Shown here: positions 1 to 8,135 of the stretch, one piece after another
How positions within the stretch are numbered: the stretch's first letter is position 1
Layout: each line of letters begins with the position of its first letter
Assembly: GCF_004375085.3 (NCBI RefSeq)
Contig: NZ_SNAQ03000001.1
Span: forward strand, 186,001 to 250,000
Direction: 5' to 3'
Length of the DNA: 64,000 bases
Origin: Lewinella sp. W8
Lineage (GTDB): Bacteria > Bacteroidota > Bacteroidia > Chitinophagales > Saprospiraceae
Translations under genes and position numbers: made by a program
The notes under the pieces: model-generated
Databases searched by the model: none
The model's input: only the letters and a program-made list of their open reading frames with translations
What the model was told of the DNA's origin: nothing

Positions 1-1226
1 CCCAGCGGAAGGATAAACTGGAACGGGCCCAGCGAGAATTTGCCGCCGGTGATTACGCCGGGGCCATTCGTACCCTCCAGAGCGCCCGGCGCCTGGTGGA
101 AACCGACGCCGACGCCGGCCTCCTGCTGGCGGTAAGCCAGTTTCACGCCAATGATCTGCTGGCCGCCGAACGCGGCCTGCTGGAATTGCTGGAGCGGGAA
201 TCCGATGATTTTCCCCTGGTCTGGTTTTATCTGGGCAAGGTCTACCACGCCCAGCACCGCTTTCCCCGGGCCGCTACGGAATTCAAACGTTACCTGCGCA
301 GCCTGAACGCGAACGGCCCGGAGCGACAAACCGTGGTCCAGTTGCTGCGCAACGTGGACAACGGCATCCGCGCGGGTTTCGTCACCGACCAGATGGTGGC
401 CGAAAACCTCGGGCCGGCGGTCAATACCGAACACGATGAATATGGCCCGATTCCCAGTCCGACGGGGAACGGGCGGCTCTACTTCAGCCTCGTCAGCCCC
501 TCCCTGGCCACCGGCCGGGCCGACAGCGACATCATGGTCGCCGGACAACAACAGGGTGCCTGGGCGGCCCCCAGCTCGCTGAATGATCTGCTCAACACGC
601 CCGCCCACGAGCAACTGCTGGACATCAGCGCGGACGGGCAACGACTCTACTACTACCGCGGACAGGACGCCACCGACGGTCGTTACCTGGTGGATACTTT
701 TCGCGTAGCGGGGGCGGACCAGCTGGTCACCCTGGCCGCCAGAGCCCCCATTTCGGCGGCCTTTGGGGACGTGACGCCGTATTTCGGCGCCGCCGATGCC
801 GTGTACTTCGCCAGCCGGCGGCCCGGCGGCTACGGCGGACTGGACCTGTACCGGGCCGAGCGCATGCCCGACGGAAGTTTCGGACCGCCGCAAAACCTGG
901 GGCCTAACGTCAACGGACCCTACGATGAAATTTGCCCCTTCATGGCCCGCGATGGCCGCACCCTGTACTTCAGCACCAACGACCCCGCCCACAGCGTCGG
1001 TGGGTTCGACGTTGTACGCAGCTACCGGGTACTGGGAGGGGACGGACGGTTTACCCAGCCGGAAAACGCGGGCATGCCCCTGAACTCGGCGGGCGACGAC
1101 ACCCACTTTCGCCTGGCGCCCGACACCTTTACCGGCTTTTTGTCCAGCGACCGCAAGGACGGATACGGGAAGCGGGATATCTACATTGTGTATTACGTGG
1201 AGCCGCGCGAAGAAATGCGCCCCTGA
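1..1226 (+). CDS. TPR plus PD40/WD40-like repeat protein, 5' truncated by window edge
   Basis: The frame is open from the first bases of the window, so the true start lies outside; the GTG at 96 is only the first internal start codon. The first ~100 residues are helical and TPR-like (a repeat around FPLVWFYLGKVYHAQHRFPRAATEFKRYL). Residues ~110-370 hold PD40/TolB-type beta-propeller motifs of the form YFSSNDP..GGFD and FLSSDRKDGYGKRDIY. This architecture is common in Bacteroidota envelope proteins, some of which carry a C-terminal OmpA domain (PorE-like); here the protein stops right after the propeller, with no OmpA domain. A scaffold role at the envelope is inference. The N-terminal signal, if any, is not visible. 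Confidence 0.85.
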   Translation, partial: QRKDKLERAQREFAAGDYAGAIRTLQSARRLVETDADAGLLLAVSQFHANDLLAAERGLLELLERESDDFPLVWFYLGKVYHAQHRFPRAATEFKRYLRSLNANGPERQTVVQLLRNVDNGIRAGFVTDQMVAENLGPAVNTEHDEYGPIPSPTGNGRLYFSLVSPSLATGRADSDIMVAGQQQGAWAAPSSLNDLLNTPAHEQLLDISADGQRLYYYRGQDATDGRYLVDTFRVAGADQLVTLAARAPISAAFGDVTPYFGAADAVYFASRRPGGYGGLDLYRAERMPDGSFGPPQNLGPNVNGPYDEICPFMARDGRTLYFSTNDPAHSVGGFDVVRSYRVLGGDGRFTQPENAGMPLNSAGDDTHFRLAPDTFTGFLSSDRKDGYGKRDIYIVYYVEPREEMRP

Positions 1227-1446
1227 TTTGGTCCGAAACCGTCGTAAGCTTGTCCGGGAACTGGCATAATTGCGGGAAATGGCCAATCGATTGCACAATC
1301 CAGTTCGCTACTTATTATCTTTCTTATCGCAATGTGAAGATGTTGTTGGGCGGGCGATACTACCCTTGTGGCCTACTGACCAATACTCGGGTGTCCGGGT
1401 AAAACCATGATAATAAGCCAAATAGCTCCGGGAAAATCCTGATGAT

Positions 1447-1466
1447 GGCCGGAGGCAGGTGCAGTG
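1447..1466 (+). repeat. Copy of the dispersed GCAGGTGC motif
   Basis: These 20 bases (GGCCGGAGGCAGGTGCAGTG) are identical to the reverse complement of 30587-30606. They lie in the 360-nt gap between the PD40 gene and the TonB receptor. The rest of the gap (1227-1586) has no convincing gene; an AT-rich stretch at 1467-1500 could hold the receptor promoter. Confidence 0.6.
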
Positions 1467-1586
1467 TTAAATTGTTTGAACAGGCATATATAATTGTCCT
1501 AACAATCCCGCTACAGCGAATTTTCACTAAATTGCAGCCCGCCAGATCACTCTGGCACGCTTTTTCGATCATGTTGTGACAACTAT

Positions 1587-4391
1587 ATGAAGCTATCGAC
1601 CTTTTTCGCTCTACTGCTATGTCTGGTGTTGAGCAATGCCGTTTCGGCGCAGGTGACCCTGCGGGGCACTATTTCGGACGGTGTGACCAATGAAGGCCTC
1701 ATTGGGGCAAGTGTACTGGCCAAGGGAACCACGACGGGTACCGTGACGGACCTGGACGGAAATTGGGAACTTACCGTGAGCGGCCTCCCGATCATCCTGC
1801 AATTCTCCTACATCGGCTACGCCCCTACGGAAGTCGAGGTGAGCAGCGCAGATCAGGACCTCAACGTCAAACTGGGCGGAGACGCCATCACTACCGAAAT
1901 CGTGGAGGTGAAGGGCCGTCGCATCAGCGAAAAACAGCGGCAGGCTGCCCTGACGGTAGAAACGATGGACGCCATTGCCATCAAGGAAACGCCCGCCGCC
2001 AACTTCTACGACGGACTGGGAAGCCTGAAGGACGTTGACCTGACCGCCGCGAGCCTCGGCTTCAAAATTGTCAACACCCGGGGCTTCAACTCCACCAACC
2101 CGGTGCGCTCCCTGCAGATCATCGATGGGGTAGACAACCAGAGCCCCGGCCTCAACTTCTCCCTGGGGAACTTTCTGGGGGCTTCCGAACTGGACGTGAA
2201 CCGGGTGAACCTGGTGGTCGGTGCCAGCTCGGCCTTTTACGGCCCCAACGCTTTTAACGGAGTGATTGCGATGGAAACCAAGGATCCTTTCCTGCAGCAA
2301 GGACTAAGTGCCATGGTTAAGGTGGCCGAACGTAATCTATTTGAGGGAGGACTCCGCTGGGCAGATGCCGTGACCAATAAGGAAGGACAAGAATGGTTTG
2401 CCTACAAGATCAACCTGGCCGGTTTTCGGGCCGACGACTGGGTGGCGGATAATTTTGACCCGGTATTCGATACCGAAGTCGGTCGTGATAATCCCGGGGG
2501 ATACGATGCGGTCAACATTTACGGCGACGAAGGTAACAACGCCTTCAACTTTAGCGGTTTCCGTACGCGTCCCGGTCTGGGGATCATCCGCCGGGGAGGC
2601 TACCGGGAGGAAGACCTGGTTGATTATGATAGTGAAAACTTCAAAGCCGGTGCGGCATTACATTTCCGCCTCAACCCCGCAAAAACGCTGGAAAGCACGG
2701 AGCTTATCGTAGCCAGTAACTACAGCACGGGGACTACCGTATTCCAGGGGGACAACCGCTTCAGCCTACGGGATATTCAATTTTTCCAGCACCGGCTGGA
2801 ACTGCGTAATCGGGATGACTTCTTCATTCGTGGCTACGTAACCCACGAGGATGCGGGTAACAGCTATGATCCTTACTTCACCGCGATTCGCCTGCAGGAG
2901 TTGCACGCTTCGGACGGTGACTGGGCCGGTCGCTATTCCTCCTTCTGGCAGAGCAACATCGTGCCGCGATTCAATAACATCGAGGGATATCCCAACTGCT
3001 TTCCCCGAAACTGTACGCTTTTAGAGCAGGATGCTCAACGAAATGAATTTTTTCAGCGTGACGATATCCAGGACCTCTTGGTTGAATACCACGCCGAGGC
3101 GCGTGACTTTGCGCGCCAATCGAGCACCTTCACCGACGATTTCTACGAAGTGGGAACGGAGCGCTTCCAGCGTGCTTTTGATAGCATTACCAGCTTAGTG
3201 GCCAACGGTGACGAGGGAGGAACGCGGTTTTTTGACCGTAGTGCGCTCTATCACTTACACGGGGAAAAGAAATTTGACAACGTCTGGCAGCCCAACGATG
3301 AAAGTCGCCTGGAAGTTACGGTGGGGGCCAACGGCCGGTTGTTCACGCCAAATAGCCGGGGATCAATCCTTCTGGACACCATGGGGCGGAACATCGATAC
3401 CTGGGAAGTAGGTGCTTACGGTGGAGGTACCCTCCACCTGAACAACCGCTATAAAATCAGCGGTAGCCTGCGGGTTGACCGGAACCAGAACTTCAACACC
3501 TTGTTCAGCCCTGCGGCTAGTCTTGTGTTTACTCCCAACCAAAATACTACGGCGAGGGTATCCTTCTCCAGTGCGATTCGCAACCCGACCCTCAATGACC
3601 AGTACCTGTTCTACAACGTAGGTCGGGCCATCCTCCTGGGGAACATCGATGGGGTGACTGGCCTCAATACGGTAGAGAGCGTAGAGGCTTTCTCCAACTC
3701 GGGCAACCCGGACGATCTCGTTTTCTTTGACGTTGCCCCCATTCAACCCGAACAGGTACGTACCCTGGAGGCGGGCTACCGAACGACCATCGGAGAACGT
3801 TTTTACCTGGACGCCACGTACTACTATAGTTTCTACACCAACTTCATCGGCTTCAACATTGGGGTAGACCTCAATTTTGTGAATCAAACCATCACCGGTG
3901 GACAGGCCTTCCGCGTAGCGGCCAACGCCACTGATCGGGTGACCACCCAGGGCTTTAGTATTGGTGGAAACTATTACTTCGGAGATTATTTTACCATCAA
4001 CGGTAACTACAGCTGGAACGTACTGAATACGGCTACCGATGATCCCATCATCCCGGCTTTCAATACGCCCGAGCACAAGTACAATATTGGCATCAGCGGC
4101 CGAGATGTTCCCCTGAATGCTTTTAACGGCGGAATTGATGGCATGGGCTTTAGCATCAACTACAAATGGGTGGATAGTTTCTTGTTTGAGGGCTCCCCCC
4201 AATTCACGGGTATCGTGGAAGCTTACGGGATGTTGGACGCCCAGATTAACTTCCAGCTGCCCAACCTGAATACGGTGGTAAAACTCGGTGCCTCTAACCT
4301 GCTGGATAATCAGGTCTTCCAGGTGTACGGAGGCCCCCGGATCGGTCGCCTGGTTTACCTTTCCGCAACGTATGATTTTAAGCGGCTTTAG
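1587..4391 (+). CDS. TonB-dependent outer-membrane receptor with carboxypeptidase-like N-terminal domain
   Basis: 934 residues. A signal peptide (MKLSTFFALLLCLVLSNAVSAQ) is followed by a carboxypeptidase-regulatory-like beta-sandwich (~residues 23-110, with GTISDGVTNEGLIGASV and GTVTDLDGNW), a plug domain (~residues 125-235, with NTRGFNS and ASSAFYGPNAFNGV) and a long beta-barrel ending in YLSATYDFKRL. It lacks the size and signature of SusC and no SusD follows, so it is an ordinary TonB receptor with unknown ligand. The next gene, 44 nt downstream on the same strand, encodes a secreted esterase-like T9SS cargo, suggesting that the two act on one substrate (inference). A GC-rich hairpin at 4380-4399 spans the stop codon and could protect the receptor mRNA end. 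Confidence 0.93.
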   Translation: MKLSTFFALLLCLVLSNAVSAQVTLRGTISDGVTNEGLIGASVLAKGTTTGTVTDLDGNWELTVSGLPIILQFSYIGYAPTEVEVSSADQDLNVKLGGDAITTEIVEVKGRRISEKQRQAALTVETMDAIAIKETPAANFYDGLGSLKDVDLTAASLGFKIVNTRGFNSTNPVRSLQIIDGVDNQSPGLNFSLGNFLGASELDVNRVNLVVGASSAFYGPNAFNGVIAMETKDPFLQQGLSAMVKVAERNLFEGGLRWADAVTNKEGQEWFAYKINLAGFRADDWVADNFDPVFDTEVGRDNPGGYDAVNIYGDEGNNAFNFSGFRTRPGLGIIRRGGYREEDLVDYDSENFKAGAALHFRLNPAKTLESTELIVASNYSTGTTVFQGDNRFSLRDIQFFQHRLELRNRDDFFIRGYVTHEDAGNSYDPYFTAIRLQELHASDGDWAGRYSSFWQSNIVPRFNNIEGYPNCFPRNCTLLEQDAQRNEFFQRDDIQDLLVEYHAEARDFARQSSTFTDDFYEVGTERFQRAFDSITSLVANGDEGGTRFFDRSALYHLHGEKKFDNVWQPNDESRLEVTVGANGRLFTPNSRGSILLDTMGRNIDTWEVGAYGGGTLHLNNRYKISGSLRVDRNQNFNTLFSPAASLVFTPNQNTTARVSFSSAIRNPTLNDQYLFYNVGRAILLGNIDGVTGLNTVESVEAFSNSGNPDDLVFFDVAPIQPEQVRTLEAGYRTTIGERFYLDATYYYSFYTNFIGFNIGVDLNFVNQTITGGQAFRVAANATDRVTTQGFSIGGNYYFGDYFTINGNYSWNVLNTATDDPIIPAFNTPEHKYNIGISGRDVPLNAFNGGIDGMGFSINYKWVDSFLFEGSPQFTGIVEAYGMLDAQINFQLPNLNTVVKLGASNLLDNQVFQVYGGPRIGRLVYLSATYDFKRL

Positions 4392-4435
4392 CGCCGCTTG
4401 CCGTGCTTAATAAAGTTCACTCTTAAACTCGAATT

Positions 4436-6076
4436 ATGTGTAAGTATTACCTTTTTTGTGCCGTGCTGCTGACCACCCTGGTCAGCCAATTGCAGGCACA
4501 GACCCGCTACCTTGACCCCATTTTCTCGGAGGTCGGAGAGGCGGTAACCGTCGAATACGCCCAAAACGTGAACATCATCGCGCAGGGGGCCGTAACCCCA
4601 CTCACCATGGACGTCTATGCACCCGTTGGTGATACGGTTACTCAGCGTCCGGTGGTGGTTATCTGGCATACGGGTAATTTCTTGCCCCAGTATTTCAACG
4701 GGAGTGCCTATGGTTCCAAAACGGACTCCGTAAACATTGAGATCATCAATCGTCTCGTGACGCGGGGTTACGTAGCCATTGCCGCCACTTACCGGGCGGG
4801 TTGGCAGCCTACGGCTACCGATCAGGCCGTACGGACGGGCTCCCTGCTCCAGGCCGTTTACCGGGCTTCCCAGGATGCTCACGCCCTGGCGCGCTTCCTG
4901 CGTAAATCCGTGGCTGAGGAAGATAACCCCTACGGCATTGATCCCGAACGGATCACTTACCTCGGTATTGGTTCCGGTGGCTACGTTGCCCTGGCGCACA
5001 ATTTCCTTGACAACGTCACCGAAATTGAGCAGAACGCTCAGTTCTATGACCCCATGGGTAACCTCTTGGTGGACACCACCGTTCTTTCCGACCCCGAAGG
5101 TTTGCAGCCCGCATCCCAGCACGTGGTGAATCACCCCGGGTACAGCTCTGACGTTGCTTTCACCTTCAACTTAGGTGGCGCCCTCGGTGACACGCTCTGG
5201 ATGAACGGTATCGGTCAGGAAGCTCCCGTTGCGTCCGTGCACTCCTTTACCGATGCCCTGGCTCCCTTCAACGCGGGAACGGTAGTAGTGCCCACGATTC
5301 CCCCCATGCCCGTAGTTGACGTGCAGGGCTCCAATCTGGTGTTGCGCCGGGCCAATGAAACCGGCATCAATGACGTCTTGGAACCCGCCAACGAGGCCAC
5401 ACTGCCCACCATCTTTGATCCACTTTCCAGCGTGCTCAACCAGATCACCGCAGCGCGCTCAGGGGCGCTGGTTACTTCACCCATTCCCACGAATACGCAG
5501 GATACCTTCCCCCTCGGGGTCAACAACCTCTGGACGATTGTTCGCCTTCCGCCCAATGCTCCTACCGGAACCACCGGTACGACCACCGGCATTTGGAACT
5601 GGACGAACGAAACCATCCTCCGGGGAACGGTTGCGGCCATCAACATGCAGGTTCCCGATGCCGACCTCAGCGCCGATGACATCATTGACAATGAACTGGC
5701 CACGAACCCTAACACTTTTGATGCGGCGAAGGCCCGGGAAAATATCGATACCATTATGGCCTACTTCTACCCACGGGCCTGGTACGCCATGGACCTCGAT
5801 AACCTGGTCAGCACCGAAGACCTGCTAGACGCTCAGTCCGTAGGACTTTCCGTGGTGCCCAACCCCGCTAATGAGTACTTTGAGCTGACCACCGATGAGG
5901 CTCACCCCATTCGCCAGATCAGCATCTTTGACATCAACGGCCGTAACGTGGCTACCCTTACGGGAGTCAATCAGAGTCGCTTCCGCGTAGATCGCGGTGA
6001 TTTACCGCGCGGCACTTACATCGTTCAGATCAGACTGGATGATGGCATGGTTACCCGAAAGATCGTATTGCGCTAA
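4436..6076 (+). CDS. Secreted alpha/beta-hydrolase (carboxylesterase-like) with T9SS type A sorting domain
   Basis: 546 residues. Signal peptide (to ~residue 22, ending QLQAQ), an esterase-like domain (~residues 35-330: YAPVGDTVTQRPVVVIWHTG, then RITYLGIGSGGYVAL), a linker with TGTTGTTTG, and an ~80-residue C-terminal T9SS sorting domain (VVPNPANEYFELTT ... DLPRGTYIVQIRLDDGMVTRKIVLR). The nucleophile elbow is unusual. Lined up with the usual G-E-S-A-G-G, this protein reads G177-I-G-S-G-G182, so glycine sits at the catalytic serine position and the only serine is one residue later. It may use the shifted Ser180 or be a non-catalytic binder. It probably forms an operon with the TonB receptor before it and ends at the terminator at 6104. 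Confidence 0.85.
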   Translation: MCKYYLFCAVLLTTLVSQLQAQTRYLDPIFSEVGEAVTVEYAQNVNIIAQGAVTPLTMDVYAPVGDTVTQRPVVVIWHTGNFLPQYFNGSAYGSKTDSVNIEIINRLVTRGYVAIAATYRAGWQPTATDQAVRTGSLLQAVYRASQDAHALARFLRKSVAEEDNPYGIDPERITYLGIGSGGYVALAHNFLDNVTEIEQNAQFYDPMGNLLVDTTVLSDPEGLQPASQHVVNHPGYSSDVAFTFNLGGALGDTLWMNGIGQEAPVASVHSFTDALAPFNAGTVVVPTIPPMPVVDVQGSNLVLRRANETGINDVLEPANEATLPTIFDPLSSVLNQITAARSGALVTSPIPTNTQDTFPLGVNNLWTIVRLPPNAPTGTTGTTTGIWNWTNETILRGTVAAINMQVPDADLSADDIIDNELATNPNTFDAAKARENIDTIMAYFYPRAWYAMDLDNLVSTEDLLDAQSVGLSVVPNPANEYFELTTDEAHPIRQISIFDINGRNVATLTGVNQSRFRVDRGDLPRGTYIVQIRLDDGMVTRKIVLR

Positions 6077-6103
6077 AAACGATCAATAAGCTGTTTATCA
6101 GAA

Positions 6104-6139
6104 AGGCCTCCGTCCGATTCGTCGGGCGGGGGCCTTTTT
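6104..6139 (+). terminator. Rho-independent terminator after the esterase-like gene
   Basis: 14-bp stem (6104-6117 with 6122-6135, two G-U pairs), UUCG tetraloop, then a T-run. It lies 28 nt after the stop codon of the esterase-like gene. Confidence 0.9.
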
Positions 6140-6193
6140 CATTAGCGCTTAGGGTTTTGGCCCGGCGGGTTTAGGCGACTAGCCTTGGGCAAC

Positions 6194-6702
6194 GGTCCCG
6201 AGTTTTGCTTCGCAGCTACCTTCGGTGGTCGTTAAGCTCGTCGGGGTCGCTGATTGTATGACAATGCAACGGCGTGCAGGTGCCAGCCTATTTCCTATGG
6301 CAATGAAGTCGGGAAGATGAAAATTTACGAGTTGGGGAAGCCGTCGAGTGAAACGAGCTGCTCCTAGGCGTCGCGGAAGGGTGAAAATGCGGGATCACTC
6401 GGCCGGCGAGTCAGTCCACGGCTGCGCCGGGACGCCTCGGCGGACGAGTTTGGGGAGGTCGTCGGCCGAAATGCGAGGTACGAGGGGGGGCGACATAGGG
6501 GGGCAGTTCCTGAAAGTTTGGGCCAGCTTCCGTCGCGATCGCCGAGACCTCCGATCAGCAATTCGGGCCTCCGGCCCGGGAAAGACAGCTAGGAGGGCCG
6601 GCCTTACTTCTCACTCAGCATTGCCGGTCAGTATCAGCACTCTGGCTACTCACGAGTTTTCCACCTTGGCTAAGCGCTAGGATTCCATTTCATTGCACCT
6701 GC
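6194..6702. repeat. Modular dispersed intergenic repeat block
   Basis: The ~590 nt between 6141 and 6733 hold no convincing gene but are assembled from blocks found elsewhere. 6194-6283 resembles 61567-61630. 6343-6377 resembles 30468-30501. 6393-6485 resembles 44258-44388. 6543-6620 resembles 30374-30454. GCAGGTGC copies in opposite orientation lie at 6276-6283 and 6695-6702. Block order differs between loci. Open frames across this stretch are low-complexity and look non-coding. Confidence 0.7.
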
Positions 6703-6733
6703 GCTCGTCGCCAAAAAAATTTGCTCCTACAAC

Positions 6734-7786
6734 CTAGCGAATTAACTCCTTGGGCGGTGCCAGGAAAATACCAAAACGGAAAAAGGGGCGCCCGCCGGGA
6801 TTCGTGTCAAGGTCGAGGTCGATGTTGTCGGCGCGGTTGAAGCGGGTGGCTACGGGCAGGTAGTATCCCCCCTGAGCGAAGGCCCAGACCCAGGGCACCA
6901 GACTGTGTTCGTATTGCAGTTGGAGACGTACGCCATTGTTCCGTAGGAAGAATTGGTCAAGACCGGGGATTTGTTCCCGGCTGTTCCCGGTATTGATGGC
7001 GTAATAACGGCTGTCAAATTGTGCGCCGAGCAGGAAGGCATTCTTCAGGTCACGTCCCCGGTTGTAGCGGATAAATGCCTGCCCCGGCAGGGCCGTCTGG
7101 ATGCCCCAGCGGTCGTTGAAGGTCTTATTGTACACGAAAAAGGGGATCGCAATGGTGCGGGCCTTGTTAGAGCTGAAGGTCAAGCCGACCGCCCATTCTT
7201 CGTCTTCACTGACCTTTTTGCCGAAGGCCGCCGCCGCACTGTAGGTGCGGTAGATGTTGTCAAAATTGATCAGGCCCTGGTAGTCGCCGTTCAGGGACAT
7301 CCGGAAGCGTGCCGTGGTGTAGAACTTCTCGTTCCAGCTCTTAGAGACGTAAGCCGATAACTTGTTGGCCTTCAACCGGCGTTCATTAAGCAACTGAAAG
7401 AGTGTTGGTGATTCAACGTTGTTCTTGAAGGGCGTATTGAAGAAGTACTTTTCCGTATCCCACTCATAGCCCAGCAGCGCCTTAAAGCTTTCCTTATTGA
7501 CGAGTGGGATCTTGAATTTGAAGGTAAATTGCTCCAGACGGTTTACGCGCTGAACACCACCGGCAACGGAATTCTGCGTATCCCAATCAAACCCGAACTG
7601 CGTTTCGCGACGGATCACCACCCCACGGCTCTGGCTCCGATTGCGTACGCCAGGACGGCAGTAGTATGGGCAATCACCGGAGATGGCTTCAATGTTTCCC
7701 TGCTCCAGCGTCAGCTGACCAAAAACCGGACTGGTGGTCGGGCCGAACGTTAGGGCCACCAACAGGAGGAGCGGGAGTAGACGCAT
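6734..7786 (-). CDS. Outer-membrane beta-barrel protein (possibly DUF6268-like)
   Basis: 350 residues from the ATG at 7786. That start is chosen because it opens a clean signal peptide (MRLLPLLLLVALTFGPTTSPVFGQ); the frame extends 31 codons further upstream without signal features. The mature part alternates hydrophobic and polar residues with many aromatics (TFKFKIPLV, YTTARFRMSL, FGIFLAPP), typical of a barrel, and resembles the DUF6268 family. Function is unknown. A possible -7 box (TATCTTTA on the minus strand) lies at 7855-7862. The ~350 nt between this gene and the GAF gene (7787-8135) hold no other recognisable feature. Confidence 0.75.
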   Translation of the reverse strand: MRLLPLLLLVALTFGPTTSPVFGQLTLEQGNIEAISGDCPYYCRPGVRNRSQSRGVVIRRETQFGFDWDTQNSVAGGVQRVNRLEQFTFKFKIPLVNKESFKALLGYEWDTEKYFFNTPFKNNVESPTLFQLLNERRLKANKLSAYVSKSWNEKFYTTARFRMSLNGDYQGLINFDNIYRTYSAAAAFGKKVSEDEEWAVGLTFSSNKARTIAIPFFVYNKTFNDRWGIQTALPGQAFIRYNRGRDLKNAFLLGAQFDSRYYAINTGNSREQIPGLDQFFLRNNGVRLQLQYEHSLVPWVWAFAQGGYYLPVATRFNRADNIDLDLDTNPGGRPFFRFGIFLAPPKELIR

Positions 7787-7854
7787 AATGAGAATTGACG
7801 TTTGATTGATAAGGCTTGAAAATTCAGCGACCAGCAGTATCCGTAAGCACTTCC

Positions 7855-7862
7855 TAAAGATA
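7855..7862 (-). promoter_or_regulatory. Candidate -7 box for the beta-barrel gene
   Basis: TATCTTTA read on the minus strand, one base off TAnnTTTG, about 70 nt before the start codon. No clear TTG at the -33 position. Confidence 0.35.
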
Positions 7863-8135
7863 GCACGGTCATTATTCATACAGCTGCACTGCTTACCGTG
7901 TTCTTTCGGGGTGCTTCCAAAACGAGTTGGTGGGGCCGCTTAGTGTTACGAGCCAAGGGGGACTACCTTCCCGCTACCCATTAAGACGGGAATTGGTGAT
8001 AATGGTAACAAAGCAGGTGGGAACCCCAAGAAATAAGGGGGCAAACGACGGGAGGTTAGACGTTTCCCGGCTTGGAGGAACGTCTTTGGGTTGGACACGG
8101 TGATATTGACCTCACCACCGATATCGTGACTATTC

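Noticed and set aside
6348..6680. 110-residue Arg-rich frame in the 6.2-6.7 kb gap
   Set aside because: Entirely made of dispersed repeat blocks found elsewhere in different frames.
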